DNA of 64,000 nucleotides from Rubrivivax rivuli (GCF_004016505.1 NZ_SACR01000001.1:868001-932000); one strand, 5' to 3'; counted from the first letter of the stretch, positions 10,329-20,583 are shown. Notes: generated by a model not told the origin, from the sequence alone. Translations and numbers: made by a program.

Positions 10329-11309
10329 ATGAACAAGCCCTGGAACCGCCCCTTTTGGGGGGCCGCTGCGCTCTGCCTGCTGGCCGTCGGTTCGTCCGTG
10401 CAGGCCCAGGCGCCGGCGGGCGCGCCGCCGGCCTTCCCGATGCCGGAGGTGGAGGTCGGCCGCGTCGAGCGCCTGCCGGCCATCGCCTCGCGCCATGTCG
10501 ACCCGCGCCCGGTGGATGTGTGGCTGCCGGCCGACTACAACCCGGCCAAGCGCTACAACGTGCTCTACATGCACGACGGGCAGATGCTCTTCGACGCGCG
10601 CAAGAGCTGGAACAAGCAGGCCTGGGACGTGCACCTGGCGGTCGACCGCCTGGTGCGCGCCGGCCGCATCCCTGACACCCTCGTGGTGGGTGTGTGGAAC
10701 AACGGCCCCTGGCGGCACAGCGAGTACTACCCGCAGAAGTTCCTGCCGCACCTGGCCCCGGCCGTGCGCGAGCTGTTCGTCGAGAAAGCCCTGCGCGGCA
10801 AGCCGCAGGCCGACGCCTACCTGCGTTTCCTGGTGGAAGAGCTCAAGCCCGCTATCGACGCCCGCTACGCCACGCGCCCGGGCCGCGAGGGCACCTTCAT
10901 CATGGGCAGCAGCATGGGCGGGCTGATCTCGGTCTACGCGATGAACGAGTACCCGCAGGTCTTCGGCGGCGCGGCGGGCCTGTCCACGCACTGGGTGGGC
11001 AGCCACCAGCCCAACGCGGCGCTGCCGCTGGCGGCCTTCAACTACCTGCGTGACCACCTCGCGCCGCCCGACGGCCGGCGCCTCTACATGGATCACGGCA
11101 CCACCGAGCTGGACGCGATCTACGCGCCCTACCAGGCCTTCGTGAACGAACTCGTGCGCGACCGCGGCTACACCGCGCAGGACAGCCTGCTTCGCGTCTT
11201 CGAGGGCACCGGCCACAACGAACGCGCCTGGGCGGCGCGGCTGGAGGTGCCGCTGCTGTTTCTGATGGCCCCGGCCGGCACGCCCGGGGCCCCGCCGGTC
11301 AGACGCTGA
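10329..11309 (+). CDS. Exported alpha/beta-hydrolase, esterase D/enterochelin-esterase type
   Basis: A 326-residue protein with a signal peptide ([20 protein letters not shown], cleavage near VQAQA) and a strong AGGAGG ribosome-binding site. The fold is that of the putative-esterase family: [14 protein letters not shown], nucleophile Ser195 in the elbow GSSMGG, an acidic residue in [11 protein letters not shown] and the catalytic His in GTGHNERAW. Such esterases often accompany carbohydrate-uptake genes, where they may deacylate sugars, so a role on esterified glucans is an inference. It follows the mal genes on the same strand after 369 bp. Its last 11 bases overlap the convergent caspase-like gene. 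Confidence 0.8.
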   Translation: MNKPWNRPFWGAAALCLLAVGSSVQAQAPAGAPPAFPMPEVEVGRVERLPAIASRHVDPRPVDVWLPADYNPAKRYNVLYMHDGQMLFDARKSWNKQAWDVHLAVDRLVRAGRIPDTLVVGVWNNGPWRHSEYYPQKFLPHLAPAVRELFVEKALRGKPQADAYLRFLVEELKPAIDARYATRPGREGTFIMGSSMGGLISVYAMNEYPQVFGGAAGLSTHWVGSHQPNAALPLAAFNYLRDHLAPPDGRRLYMDHGTTELDAIYAPYQAFVNELVRDRGYTAQDSLLRVFEGTGHNERAWAARLEVPLLFLMAPAGTPGAPPVRR

Positions 11310-12210
11310 ACGGCGCCTGCTTCACGAACTCGGCCGCCGGGCCCAGCGTGAAGAGGTTGGGGCTCTGGCTGGGCGGCAGCGCGGCGCGGATGCGCTGGTG
11401 GAAGCTGAGGTAGTTGCCCTTGAAGCTGCCGCTGCCCCACACGCGCAGCAACTTCTCGGTGAAGGCGCCGTTGTGCTCGCCGTCCATGCTGGTCTGGTTG
11501 TCCTGGCAGCCGCTGATGAGCAGCACCGCGGGCTTGAAGCTGCCCACCACCGAGGTGGCCTGTGCGGCGGCCACCGTGTGGGCCACCTGGGCCAGGGCTG
11601 CATCGGGGTCGACGATGGTGTTTTTGGAAGCTTTCGCCACCTCGGCTTGCAGGCCGTCGTAGAAGGCCTGGTGCGCGCTGTAGACGCGCCGGCCCACGGC
11701 CTCGGGCATGAGCTTGTAGCGCTGGCCGGGTGGCGGCGGGGGCAGCGGGCCGTCACGCGTGACGCTGCCGCTGTGGCAGCTGTCGGAGAGCACCAGAACA
11801 CGCACGCCGCTGGCGAAGCGGCTCAGCTCCAGGTAGAGCTCGTCGTCGATGAGCTGGCCGTCGTAGAGGCACCAGGTCTCGTCCTTGCGGTCGGGCTCGT
11901 CTCGGTTGGTGTCGGGCACCTGGCCGCCGTGGCCGCTGAAGCTGAGGAAGAAGAAGTCGCCGGCCTTCAGCGCCTTGGCGGCGCCGCGCATCGCGCCCAG
12001 CACGGCCTTGCGCGTGGCCTGCTTCGTCAGCAGCACGGTCGGCTTCATGCCGCGGCTGCGCGCGATGTCGGCCATGTCGCGGGCGTCGAACTCGCAGGCC
12101 GCCAGCGGACCTTCCCAGCCGGCGTAGGCGGCGGCGCTGACGGTGTTCAGGCCCAGGTGCAGGGACAGCGCCTTCGGCGCGGTGGGCTTGGCAGGTTTGA
12201 CGGTGGGCAT
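11299..12210 (-). CDS. Caspase-like cysteine peptidase (C14 / metacaspase family)
   Basis: A 303-residue protein with the caspase p20-type fold and no signal peptide, so probably cytoplasmic. The catalytic dyad is complete: His94 in [12 protein letters not shown] and Cys145 in [11 protein letters not shown]. The start ([15 protein letters not shown], then [17 protein letters not shown]) is typical of bacterial metacaspase-like proteins. The C-terminal part ([20 protein letters not shown]) holds the second conserved core strand. There is no pro-domain or extra effector domain. GGAG lies 10 bases before the ATG. It lies 75 bases downstream of the ParA-like gene in the same direction. The substrate is unknown. 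Confidence 0.85.
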   Translation of the reverse strand: MPTVKPAKPTAPKALSLHLGLNTVSAAAYAGWEGPLAACEFDARDMADIARSRGMKPTVLLTKQATRKAVLGAMRGAAKALKAGDFFFLSFSGHGGQVPDTNRDEPDRKDETWCLYDGQLIDDELYLELSRFASGVRVLVLSDSCHSGSVTRDGPLPPPPPGQRYKLMPEAVGRRVYSAHQAFYDGLQAEVAKASKNTIVDPDAALAQVAHTVAAAQATSVVGSFKPAVLLISGCQDNQTSMDGEHNGAFTEKLLRVWGSGSFKGNYLSFHQRIRAALPPSQSPNLFTLGPAAEFVKQAPFSV

Positions 12211-12285
12211 GGCGCGCTCCGGCGGCAGGTGGGGCCGGGATGATGCGCTGCCGGCACCCGCCGGCCCAGCCCTAGTTCACCGGGC

Positions 12286-12981
12286 TCAGATGTCGAGCGT
12301 GGCCAGCTCGGCCTGCGTGCGCTGCAGCCACAGCTTCAGGCGCTGCCGGTCGAGCAGGCCCAGGCCGCTGGTGGCGGCCTGTGTGGCGGCCCAGAAGCTC
12401 TGGCCCTTGGCGTCCACCTTCTGCAGCAGCGAGTCGGGCAGCTTGCGCAGGCGCAGGCTGCGCGCACCCTGGGCCTGGGCGCGTGGCACCAGGCCGGAGG
12501 CCTCCAGCTGCTCGAAGCCGTCGCCGCGCACCTCGTTGAGCACCATCACCAGCGGCAGGCCGGCCGCGCCGCCGGTGGCGCCATCGAGCCAGCGGCCCAG
12601 CAGGTCGGCCGAATCGCGGCCCGCGTCCATCACGTGCCAGTACGTCATCTTCAGGCCCAGTTCCTGGGCCAGCGTGGGCACGGCGGCTTCGTCGAGCCAG
12701 CGCAGCAGCGGCGCCTGGGTCTGGGCGGCCAGGTCCACCAGCACGCGCCGGCCGGGCTCGGCCGTGGCGGCTTCGATCACGGGGTCGAGGCTGTCGTGGC
12801 CGTCCAGCGGCAGCGGCGCGGCGTAGTCGGCGTAGTAGCGCAGCAGCGCGCCGTGCGAGCGGTCGGTGTCGAAGCCGATGAACGGCTGGTTGCGGTCGAT
12901 GAAGTGCTGCGCCAGCACGCGCGCCAGCAGCGATTTGCCGACCCCGCCTTTTTCACCGCCGATGAAGTGGATGTGGCTCAT
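12286..12981 (-). CDS. ParA/MinD-like P-loop ATPase
   Basis: A 231-residue ATPase with the deviant Walker A motif KGGVGKS (11-17) in MSHIHFIGGEKGGVGKS, then FIGFDTDRSHGALLRY and RVLVDLAAQTQ, which take the switch positions. The ATG at 12981 is chosen because the P-loop then falls at the usual distance from the N-terminus; a longer frame to 13086 adds only unconserved residues. No ParB gene or parS-like cluster is visible nearby, so chromosome partition is not implied. It lies between the S41 peptidase gene (124 bp upstream) and the caspase-like gene (75 bp downstream), all on one strand. Its function is unknown. Confidence 0.8.
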   Translation of the reverse strand: MSHIHFIGGEKGGVGKSLLARVLAQHFIDRNQPFIGFDTDRSHGALLRYYADYAAPLPLDGHDSLDPVIEAATAEPGRRVLVDLAAQTQAPLLRWLDEAAVPTLAQELGLKMTYWHVMDAGRDSADLLGRWLDGATGGAAGLPLVMVLNEVRGDGFEQLEASGLVPRAQAQGARSLRLRKLPDSLLQKVDAKGQSFWAATQAATSGLGLLDRQRLKLWLQRTQAELATLDI

Positions 12982-13104
12982 GCGTGCCTTGAGGATGTGC
13001 GTGCAGGTTGGAAGGAAGGCCGGTGCCGCAAGGGCAGCCCGGCCGGGCGGCGGCATCGTAGCGCAGGGGTCTGGCGCAGGGGCCATGCGCAGGACATGCG
13101 GGGC

Positions 13105-14610
13105 TCAGGACGTGGGTGCCACGGTCGGTGCCCGGCCCGGCCGCCAGCCCCGGATGAGCGCGCGCGCCGCCTCCATCACGGTGTCGGTGCCGGCCACGGC
13201 GTCCTCCCAGCGCGGTGCCACGGGCAGCTCGGGCAGCACGCCGCGGTCGGGCAGTGTGTCACCGTCGTCGGGCTGCACATGGTTGGCGCGCAGCGGGATG
13301 TCCACCGCCACGCCCGAGGCGGGCAAGGTCAGCCAGGCGATCTGCCCGCCGTTGAGCCCTTGCAGGTGGCCGGCCGTGGGCTCGCCCATCAGCACCGCGG
13401 CGCCGCTGCGCTGCAGGTCGCGCGCCAGCAGGAAGGCGGCCGAGCTGTTCTGCGGCCCCACCAGCGCCACCGTGCGACCGGGGTAGGGCTCGGCCACGGG
13501 CTCCACGCGCTGCGGCGGGCGCGGGGCCAGCTGCCAGCGGCCCTCGGGCGTGCGCGTGGCCTGGCCGCGGCGGTCGAAGAAGCTGTTGTCCCAGGTGCCC
13601 AGCAGCGGCAGCAACTCGGCCGGGGCCAGCTCGTAGGCGCTCTCGCGGCGTTCGGCCGGGGTCTCGTAAGGCTGGCGCAGCAGGTGGGCCAGCAACTGCC
13701 GCGCGATGCTGTCGTCGCCGCCTTCGCACTCGCGCAGGTCCAGCACGAGGTAGGGCAGCCCGCGGATCGCCTGGAAGGTGCGTGCCAGGAAGGCATCGGC
13801 CTTGAAGCTGCTGTTCCAGAAGGCAAAGGTGGTGATGCGCAGCACCGCGGTGTCGCCCTCGCGCTGCAGGCCCCAGGGCGGGGGCGTTTCGGGCAGCGTG
13901 CGCTGGCGCTCGGCCAGGGTCATGGCGGGCACCTCCACCGTCTGAGGGCCTGCAGCACTGCGCACCGCCAGGCGCCAGCGGCCGGCCTGTGGCGGGAAGG
14001 CGATGGGGAAGAGCCAGTCCATCGCGCTGCCGTTGGCGCCGGTGTCGAGCTGCGCCCAGCGCTTGCCGACAGCGCCCGCGTGCGTGCCGTCGGCGCGCAG
14101 CAGCGGCAGCAGCGCCGCGGCGATCTCGCCCACCGGCCGGCCGTCGATGGCCAGCAGTTCGCTGCCGGTGGCCAGCCCCGGGGCAGCGCTGCCGGTGACC
14201 AGCGCACGGCCCTGCAGCCAGCGCAGCGTGCAGGGCAGCTTGTCGGGGCCGTCGAACAGCAGCGAGCGCAGATCGGCGCGTGTGTTGTAGCGGCTGGCCC
14301 AGGTGTGGCCGCAGTTCACGGCCGCTGCAACGCGCGAGCAATTCAGGAAAAAGGCCGGCCGCGTGCAACCCCCGGCGATGGCGGCCTCGGCGGTGGCGAA
14401 GGCGGCCTCGATCTGCGCCGGCGTGGCGCGGCGCTGCAGGCCCGGATGCAGGGCTTGCAGCGCGCGGCGCAGGGTCTGCAGATCGCTGCGCGCCTCGGCC
14501 GCGCTCAGAGGGGCTGGGCCCTGGGCCCGGGCGGACGGGCTGGCCAGGGCGGCGGCGAGTGCCGGCGTGGCGAGCAGGTGTTGCAGGGCATCGCGGCGGT
14601 TCAGGGGCAT
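13105..14610 (-). CDS. Exported S41-family peptidase (C-terminal processing peptidase type)
   Basis: A 501-residue protein. The N-terminus (MPLNRRDALQHLLATPALAA) looks like a Tat-type signal followed by LASPSARAQ. A PDZ-like segment (ATGSELLAIDGRPVGEI) precedes the tail-protease core (LVLDLRECEGGDDS), and the likely nucleophile Ser sits in VGPQNSSAAFLLA. The C-terminal core has GEPTAGHLQGLNGG. These are hallmarks of S41 peptidases, which cleave periplasmic proteins near their C-termini. No lipobox is seen. It is divergent from the MATE gene (126 bp) and upstream of the ParA-like and caspase-like genes on the same strand. Confidence 0.78.
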   Translation of the reverse strand: MPLNRRDALQHLLATPALAAALASPSARAQGPAPLSAAEARSDLQTLRRALQALHPGLQRRATPAQIEAAFATAEAAIAGGCTRPAFFLNCSRVAAAVNCGHTWASRYNTRADLRSLLFDGPDKLPCTLRWLQGRALVTGSAAPGLATGSELLAIDGRPVGEIAAALLPLLRADGTHAGAVGKRWAQLDTGANGSAMDWLFPIAFPPQAGRWRLAVRSAAGPQTVEVPAMTLAERQRTLPETPPPWGLQREGDTAVLRITTFAFWNSSFKADAFLARTFQAIRGLPYLVLDLRECEGGDDSIARQLLAHLLRQPYETPAERRESAYELAPAELLPLLGTWDNSFFDRRGQATRTPEGRWQLAPRPPQRVEPVAEPYPGRTVALVGPQNSSAAFLLARDLQRSGAAVLMGEPTAGHLQGLNGGQIAWLTLPASGVAVDIPLRANHVQPDDGDTLPDRGVLPELPVAPRWEDAVAGTDTVMEAARALIRGWRPGRAPTVAPTS

Positions 14611-14736
14611 GGCAGGGCTCAGGGCGGACGGAGGCGGGGCAGGCGCTTGCGGCCACCGCGCGACAGCGCGGTGTTTTCGCGATCATCGCGCGAGCCGTGC
14701 CCGGGTTACACCGAGGTTCCGCCCTAAGCTCGCGGG

Positions 14737-16140
14737 ATGACCTTGACCTCGCCGCCGGCGCCCGCCGCGCGCACCCTGCACCGCCCGCAGCCGCGCTTGT
14801 TCTCGTTGGCCTGGCCGCTGTTCCTGGAGCTCTTGCTGGGCATCGCCGTGGGCGTGGTGGGCACGGCCCTGGCTGCGCGCCTGAGCGACGCGGCCGGCGC
14901 CGCCTTTGCGCTCTCGCACCACGTCTTCGGCACGCTGTTCATCCTGTTCCGCGTCATCGGCGCGGGCGTGGGCGTGGTGCTCACGCAGGCGCTGGGCGCC
15001 GGCCGGCGCGACGCCGCCGATGCGGTGGCCCGCGCCGTGCTGGGCGCCAGCACCTGGATGGGCGTGGCCGTGGCGCTGCCGGCGCTGCTGTTCCCGGGGG
15101 CGCTGCTGGGCGTGATGAACGCCCCCGCTGCGGTGCTGCCGCTGGCCGCGCCGCTGCTGATGGCGCTGGCCCCGGCCATGCTGCTGGACGCCTGGAACGC
15201 CAGCATGACGGCCGTGATGCGCGCCCACCTTCGCGCCCGCGAGACGCTGGCCGTGATGGTGGCCATGCACCTGCTGCACCTGGCGTTGATGGGGCCGCTG
15301 ATGTTCGGGCTGCAGCTGGGGCCGCTGCAGCTGCCGGCGCTGGGCCTGCCGGGTTTTGCGCTGGCGCTGCTGATGGCGCGCGCCGTGGCCATCGGTCTGC
15401 ACCTGTGGCTGTGGCGCACGCGGCTGAACCTGCGGCCGCGGCGCAGCGACTGGTGGCGCCTGCGCCGGGCCGAGCTGGCCGAAGTGGCCCGCATCGGCCT
15501 GCCCGGCGCGGCCGAGAACATCGCCTGGCGCCTGGCCTTCATGGTGACGGTGGCGGTGGTGGGCACGCTGGGCGCTGCCGCGCTGGCCACCCACGCCTAC
15601 GTGCAGCAGGTGATGATGGTGGTGCTGCTCTTCGGCCTGGCCACCGGGCTCAGTGCCGAGACGGTGGTGGGCCACCTCATCGGCGCCGGGCAGTTCAAGC
15701 GTGCCCACCGCGTGGTGCGGCGCGGGCTGGCGCGGGGGCTGGCCGTCAGCGTGGCGGTGGCCGCTGTGGCGGCGCTGGCCTCGCCCTGGCTGATGCGCAT
15801 CTTCACCGCCGATGCCCAGATCATCGCCACCGCCACCGTGCTGCTGTGGTGGACGGTGCTGCTGGAGCCCGGCCGCACCTTCAACCTGGTGGTCATCAAC
15901 GCGCTGCGCGCCGCCGGCGACGCGCGCTACCCGGTGATGGTGGGCACCGGCAGCATGGTGGTGGTGATGGCCTTCGGCAGCTGGCTGCTGGGCGTGAAGC
16001 TGGGCTGGGGCCTGGTGGGCGTGTGGATCGCCTACGCCGCCGACGAATGGCTGCGCGGCCTGCTGATGTGGCGCCGCTGGGCCACGCTGGCCTGGGTGCC
16101 GCACGCACGCGCGGCGCGGCGGCGGCTGGCTGCGGCGTGA
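14737..16140 (+). CDS. MATE family efflux transporter
   Basis: A 467-residue inner-membrane protein with about twelve hydrophobic segments in two homologous halves, the normal MATE size. The first segment (FSLAWPLFLELLLGIAVGVV) and the second-half repeat (EVARIGLPGAAENIAWRLAF) match the MATE layout. Such proteins export drugs or cationic compounds by Na+ or H+ antiport. The ATG at 14737 has only a weak ribosome-binding site. It ends 10 bp before the convergent S9 peptidase gene, with no obvious terminator between. The substrate cannot be inferred from the context. Confidence 0.88.
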   Translation: MTLTSPPAPAARTLHRPQPRLFSLAWPLFLELLLGIAVGVVGTALAARLSDAAGAAFALSHHVFGTLFILFRVIGAGVGVVLTQALGAGRRDAADAVARAVLGASTWMGVAVALPALLFPGALLGVMNAPAAVLPLAAPLLMALAPAMLLDAWNASMTAVMRAHLRARETLAVMVAMHLLHLALMGPLMFGLQLGPLQLPALGLPGFALALLMARAVAIGLHLWLWRTRLNLRPRRSDWWRLRRAELAEVARIGLPGAAENIAWRLAFMVTVAVVGTLGAAALATHAYVQQVMMVVLLFGLATGLSAETVVGHLIGAGQFKRAHRVVRRGLARGLAVSVAVAAVAALASPWLMRIFTADAQIIATATVLLWWTVLLEPGRTFNLVVINALRAAGDARYPVMVGTGSMVVVMAFGSWLLGVKLGWGLVGVWIAYAADEWLRGLLMWRRWATLAWVPHARAARRRLAAA

Positions 16141-16150
16141 ACGGCCGGGC

Positions 16151-18193
16151 TCAGGCGGCCACGGGCGCCAGGTGCTGGCCCAGGAAGCTTTCCACCCGGC
16201 CCCACCAATCGGCCTGGGTCTCGGGCAGCGCCCAGCCGTGGCCTTCTTTCTCGTACTCCACCCACTGCAGCGCCGGGTTGTGCGGTCGCACGGCGTCGCG
16301 CAGGCGGCGGCCGTGTTCGATGGGCACGCGGCGGTCGACCCGGCCATGGCCCAGCAGCAGCGGCGCACGGATGCGTGCGGCCTGCTGCAGCGGTGAATGA
16401 GCGGCCAGCTCGGCCGCGTCCTTCTCGCGGTCGCCGATGAGCTGCGGCATGCCGTGGCGCTTGAAGGCATCGCTGGTGTCGCTCCAGCGCGCGTCGAACA
16501 TCAGCAGCAGGTCGCTCACGCCAGCCCAGGCCACCGCGCAGCGGAAGACCTCGGGCTGGCGCACCAGCCCCATCAGCGCGGCATAACCGCCGTAGCTGGC
16601 GCCCAGCACCGCCACGCGGCGCGCATCGGCATGGCCCTGGGCCACGGCCCAGCGCACGCCGTCGGCCAGGTCGTCTTGCATCGCGCGGCCCCACTGGCGC
16701 CAGCCGGCGGTGAAGTGCTTCTGGCCGAAGCCGGTGCTGCCGCGGAACTCGGGCTGCAGCACCGCGTAGCCGCGCGAGGCGAGGAACTGCACCTCGGCCT
16801 GCCATTCCCACTCGGCGCCGCGCACCCAGGGCCCGCCGTGCACCAGCACCACCAGCGGCGGCTTGCGCTCGGTGCCCGCATTGGCACTGTGGCCGGCCGG
16901 CAGCGTCAGGTAGGCCGGGATCTCCAGCCCGTCACGCGCCTTGTAGCGCACGAAGTCCATCGCGGCCATGCGCGCAGGCGTGATGTGCGGCTGCTCGGCG
17001 CCCAGGCGCACCAGCTTGCGCGTGCTGCTGTTGTAGAGCAGGTGCACGGCCGGCTGCACGTCGGCCTGCGCGCGCACCAGCATGAAGGGCCCGTCGCCGC
17101 GGCGCGGCGGTGTCAGGCGGTTGGCCGTGGCCGGCAGCAGGCGGTCGACCTCGGCCTGGTGGCCGCGCATCGCCTCGTCGAACCACTGCGTGACCTCGGC
17201 GTCCACGGTGTGCCGCAGGCCCGCCACGCGCTCGCCGCGCCAGACGAAGCTGGGGTCGATGTCGAACTGCGGCAGCGCCAGCACGGCGGGCTGCTGCAGC
17301 TGGTCGGTGGCGGGGTCGAAGAGGTAGACGCCTTCGGTGTCGGTGCCCGGGCGCGCGGTCACGTACAGGCGGCCGTCGGGGGCCACGGCGTGCATCGCGA
17401 AATCGGCGTTCAAGCCGAAGCGATCGAACTCGCGCAGCGCCTGCCAGCGGCCATCGGCCGGGTTGCGCCAGTGGATGGCGGCGCGTGCGCCCTTGGCGGT
17501 GAACACCGCGCGCAGCTCGCCGCGCGCGTCGATCAGCCACTGGAAGGCCTGCCGCGGCGCTTCGATCTCCTCGGCCAGGCCGGTGACGGTGTTGAGCTTG
17601 AGCAGGCGGAAGTAGTCGAAGCCCTTGTCGGTGACGGCATCGGGCTGCACGACGAAGACGTGGTCGCCGTCCTGTGCGCCGCCCTGCTCCAGCAGGAAGG
17701 TATTCCAGGGCAGCTCGCGCAGGTGGCGGTCGTAGCGCTCGGTGACGTGCTCGCGGTGCACCAGGCTGCGGTAGCCGCTGCCATCGGCGTTGACGGCGAA
17801 CAGGCCCGGCGCGAACTGCAGGTCGGCATCGGCCGACTGGTGATCGGCCAGGTCGTAGACCAGGCGCTGGTCGTTCACCCAGTGGAAGCGGCGCACGTCG
17901 GCGTCCTTGAAGGCCGCCACCACCTGCAGCTTCAGCGTGGCCGTGTCCAGCACCGCGAGGCGGTCGCGCTGGCCCGCGGCGCTGGCGCGCACGGCCACGC
18001 GCTGGCCGCTGGGCGAGAGCTTGGCGCCGCTGAAGACCGGGCGCTGGAAGAACTGCGCCACGGGCAGTGGCGCCGCGGCCGGCGCGGCCGCAGGCTGCGC
18101 CCAGGTGGGCAGCCAGCAGCCGGCCAGGCCGGCCGCGGTGGCTTGCAGCAGGTGGCGGCGGGCGGCGTGTGGCAGGGCGGGGGATGGGCTCAT
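16151..18193 (-). CDS. Exported S9 family peptidase (prolyl oligopeptidase type)
   Basis: A 680-residue serine peptidase with an N-terminal signal sequence (HAARRHLLQATAAGLAGCWL, then PTWAQPAAA). An N-terminal beta-propeller (about 60-400) precedes the alpha/beta-hydrolase domain. The nucleophile is in VLGASYGGYAALMG, the Asp in HGRVDRRVPIEH and the His in EKEGHGWALPE. These enzymes cut short peptides, often as dipeptidyl or acylaminoacyl peptidases. It begins 26 bp after the probable DUF6445 gene on the same strand, so it may share a transcript with the halogenase. It is convergent with the MATE gene. Confidence 0.88.
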   Translation of the reverse strand: MSPSPALPHAARRHLLQATAAGLAGCWLPTWAQPAAAPAAAPLPVAQFFQRPVFSGAKLSPSGQRVAVRASAAGQRDRLAVLDTATLKLQVVAAFKDADVRRFHWVNDQRLVYDLADHQSADADLQFAPGLFAVNADGSGYRSLVHREHVTERYDRHLRELPWNTFLLEQGGAQDGDHVFVVQPDAVTDKGFDYFRLLKLNTVTGLAEEIEAPRQAFQWLIDARGELRAVFTAKGARAAIHWRNPADGRWQALREFDRFGLNADFAMHAVAPDGRLYVTARPGTDTEGVYLFDPATDQLQQPAVLALPQFDIDPSFVWRGERVAGLRHTVDAEVTQWFDEAMRGHQAEVDRLLPATANRLTPPRRGDGPFMLVRAQADVQPAVHLLYNSSTRKLVRLGAEQPHITPARMAAMDFVRYKARDGLEIPAYLTLPAGHSANAGTERKPPLVVLVHGGPWVRGAEWEWQAEVQFLASRGYAVLQPEFRGSTGFGQKHFTAGWRQWGRAMQDDLADGVRWAVAQGHADARRVAVLGASYGGYAALMGLVRQPEVFRCAVAWAGVSDLLLMFDARWSDTSDAFKRHGMPQLIGDREKDAAELAAHSPLQQAARIRAPLLLGHGRVDRRVPIEHGRRLRDAVRPHNPALQWVEYEKEGHGWALPETQADWWGRVESFLGQHLAPVAA

Positions 18194-18219
18194 GGACGAA
18201 CGGCGGGAAGAGGCGCCGA

Positions 18220-18927
18220 TCAGGCCGCTGCGCGGCGGCAGATGAAAAAGCCGTTGAGCGTGAGCCGGCCCTGCGCAGGGTCGGCACTCAGCTTCTCGGG
18301 CTGGGTGATGTGGCTGCTGTGGAAGTGGCCGCCGTCGTAGAACACCGCGCGGTTGTAGGCCGCCGGCACCACGGCGGCCAGTTCGAAGTGGGCGTTGCTG
18401 GCGCCGATGTAGCCCGGCGGGGCGCCGATCTCGGCCGTGAAGGCGGCGTCGTCCATCGCGGCCCAGCGCCGGATGTCGGCGTTGATGTCTTCGATGGGCC
18501 GACGCGGCAGGTAGAAGCTGGTGCCGCCCAGGGCGGCGTCATGGAAGAGGTAGAGCGTGCAGGCCGCCACCGTCTGCTCGGCCGTGGTCCCGAAGCGGTC
18601 GCGGTGGCACAGGCGCTGCAGCGGTCGCAGCTGTGCCGGCTGCAGCGTGGCCAGCGAGAGCCGGCTGTACATGCTTTGCGTGCGCCGTGCGCCCAGGCGC
18701 TGGCGCAGGTGCAGCATGAAGAAGTCGGAGAGCGGGCCGTCGATGTCGGGGCCTTGCTGCCACTCCAGCCCCGGGTAGGCATTGAAGGGCGCGGCGCGGA
18801 AGCTGGCGCGGCCGGCGATCGCGCGCTCGCGCAGCGCCTCGGGGTCGAGCAGCACGTCGTCGACGACCCAGACGTCGTGAACGCCTCCCACGGACACGCG
18901 CTCGATGCGCGGGCGGGGGTTGAACAT
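18220..18927 (-). CDS. Probable DUF6445 family protein (2OG-oxygenase-like fold)
   Basis: A 235-residue cytoplasmic protein. The ATG at 18927 lies 5 bp after the halogenase stop. Internal motifs (LCHRDRFG, AACTLYLFHDAALGGTSFY and FYDGGHFHSSHI, then GRLTLNGFFICRR) give an H-x-D ... H ... R order like that of Fe(II)/2-oxoglutarate dioxygenases. From memory, such proteins are catalogued as DUF6445 and recur beside TonB-receptor/halogenase pairs; I could not check this. Activity is unknown. It is followed after 26 bp by the S9 peptidase gene. Confidence 0.65.
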   Translation of the reverse strand: MFNPRPRIERVSVGGVHDVWVVDDVLLDPEALRERAIAGRASFRAAPFNAYPGLEWQQGPDIDGPLSDFFMLHLRQRLGARRTQSMYSRLSLATLQPAQLRPLQRLCHRDRFGTTAEQTVAACTLYLFHDAALGGTSFYLPRRPIEDINADIRRWAAMDDAAFTAEIGAPPGYIGASNAHFELAAVVPAAYNRAVFYDGGHFHSSHITQPEKLSADPAQGRLTLNGFFICRRAAA

Positions 18928-18932
18928 CGCAC

Positions 18933-20543
18933 TCAGGCGGTCTGCACGGCCGGCTTGGGCCCGGCCCCTGCAGCAGCCTGCATCTTCTTCATCGCCATCG
19001 CCGCCGCTTCGGCCTCGGCCTTGCGCTTCGGGATGTCGGTGGCGCAGTGCTGGGCCACGAACTCGGCGTGCGTGGGCATGGCGTCGACGCAGCGCGCGAT
19101 GGTGTGGCGCACGCTCTTGAGGAAATCGGCGATCTTGGCTTCGGGCAGCGTGTCCACCAGCGGGTGGTAGGCCTCGGGCATCACACGCTGGCCGAGGAAC
19201 ACTTCCACCCAGCTGATCTCGCTGAAGAGTTCGCCGTTCTCGCGGAAGACGCGGCCGTTGCTGCGGAAGAGGTCGAACTTGTGCTGCAGGGTGTCCGGTA
19301 TCGGCATCGTGCGCACGTAGTTCCAGAACGCCGTGTCGTCGCGCTCGGTGGCCTTGTAGTGCAGGATGATGAAGTCGCGGATGCGCTCGAACTCGAAGTC
19401 GCTCTGGCGGTTGAATTCGGCGATGTCGGCAGCGTCGAACTTGCGGTACGGGAAGAAGGTGGTCAGCCGCGCGATGGTGTTCTGGATGAGGTGGATGCTG
19501 GTGCTCTCCAGGGGCTCCATGAAGCCGCTGGCCAGGCCCACCGCCACCACGTTCTTGTTCCAGAGTTGCTTGCGCTTGCCGGTGACGAACTTCAGCATGC
19601 GCGGGTCGGCCAGCGGCGCGCCGTCCAGGTTCTGCATCAGCACGTCGGCGGCGTCTTGCTCGCCGATGAACTTGCTGCTGAAGACATGGCCGTTGCCGGT
19701 GCGATGCTGCAGCGGAATGCGCCATTGCCAGCCCGCCGTGCGTGCGGTGCTGCGCGTGTAGGGCGTCAGCGGGTTCACCGATTCGCAAGGCACGGCCCAG
19801 GCGCGGTCGGCCGGCAGCCAGTGGCTCCAGTCGTCATAGCCGGTGTGCAGCGCCTGTTCGATCAGCAGGCCGCGGAAGCCCGTGCAGTCGATGAAGAGGT
19901 CGCCCTCGATGCGGCGGCCGCCTTCCATCACCACGGCGTCGACGAAGCCGTCTTCAGGCCGCGTGGTGGCGCCGCTGATCTTGCCTTCCAGCCGCACCAC
20001 GCCCAGCTTCTCGGCGTAGCGGCGCAGGAAGGCGGCGTACAGGCCCGCGTCGAAGTGGTACGCGTGCGCGATCTCGGCCAGCGGCGAGTTGCCCATGTCG
20101 CGCTGCGCGCGGATGAACTTGTTGGCCTTGGCCGCGGCGTTGTTGATGCTGTAGGCGTCCAGGTCGTCGGCCTGGCCGAGCGCGCGCATCTTCAGCCAGT
20201 AGTGGTGGAACTTGGTCAGGCCGATGTCCGGCCCCAGCGGGCCGAAGCCGTGGATGTAGCGGTCGCCCTGGCGGCCCCAGTTCACGAACTCGATGCCGAG
20301 CTTGAAGGTGGCCGCGGTCTCGCGCATGAAGAGGTTCTCGTCCAACTCCAGCGCGTTGTTGTAGATGTTGATCAGCGGGATGGTGGCCTCGCCCACGCCC
20401 ACGGTGCCGATCTCCTCGCTCTCGATCAGCGTGATGCGCCAGGCCGTGCCCAGCAGCTTGGCCAGCGCCGCGGCGGCCATCCAGCCTGCGGTGCCGCCGC
20501 CGGCGATGACGATGTGCTGGATGTGGGTGGGCTGCGTGGGCAT
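18933..20543 (-). CDS. Flavin-dependent tryptophan-halogenase family protein
   Basis: A 536-residue FAD-dependent protein of the tryptophan halogenase family, which chlorinates or brominates indole-type rings using FADH2, halide and O2. The dinucleotide-binding motif is [14 protein letters not shown] (11-24). The family motif VGEATIP (50-56) and the catalytic Lys81 in [11 protein letters not shown] are present, as are [10 protein letters not shown] (the W-x-W-x-I-P signature variant) and the active-site Glu in [12 protein letters not shown]. No flavin reductase gene is nearby. It lies 86 bp downstream of the TonB-dependent receptor gene with a terminator between them. The true substrate is unknown; the receptor link suggests a surface- or uptake-related role rather than a biosynthetic cluster. 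Confidence 0.9.
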   Translation of the reverse strand: MPTQPTHIQHIVIAGGGTAGWMAAAALAKLLGTAWRITLIESEEIGTVGVGEATIPLINIYNNALELDENLFMRETAATFKLGIEFVNWGRQGDRYIHGFGPLGPDIGLTKFHHYWLKMRALGQADDLDAYSINNAAAKANKFIRAQRDMGNSPLAEIAHAYHFDAGLYAAFLRRYAEKLGVVRLEGKISGATTRPEDGFVDAVVMEGGRRIEGDLFIDCTGFRGLLIEQALHTGYDDWSHWLPADRAWAVPCESVNPLTPYTRSTARTAGWQWRIPLQHRTGNGHVFSSKFIGEQDAADVLMQNLDGAPLADPRMLKFVTGKRKQLWNKNVVAVGLASGFMEPLESTSIHLIQNTIARLTTFFPYRKFDAADIAEFNRQSDFEFERIRDFIILHYKATERDDTAFWNYVRTMPIPDTLQHKFDLFRSNGRVFRENGELFSEISWVEVFLGQRVMPEAYHPLVDTLPEAKIADFLKSVRHTIARCVDAMPTHAEFVAQHCATDIPKRKAEAEAAAMAMKKMQAAAGAGPKPAVQTA

Positions 20544-20583
20544 GGCGTGCTTTCGTCGGAACGGTGCAGGATTCTGCGCAATG

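Noticed and set aside
12286..12981. The ParA-like gene as a plasmid or prophage partition locus
   Set aside because: There is no ParB, no parS cluster, and no phage or plasmid genes nearby.
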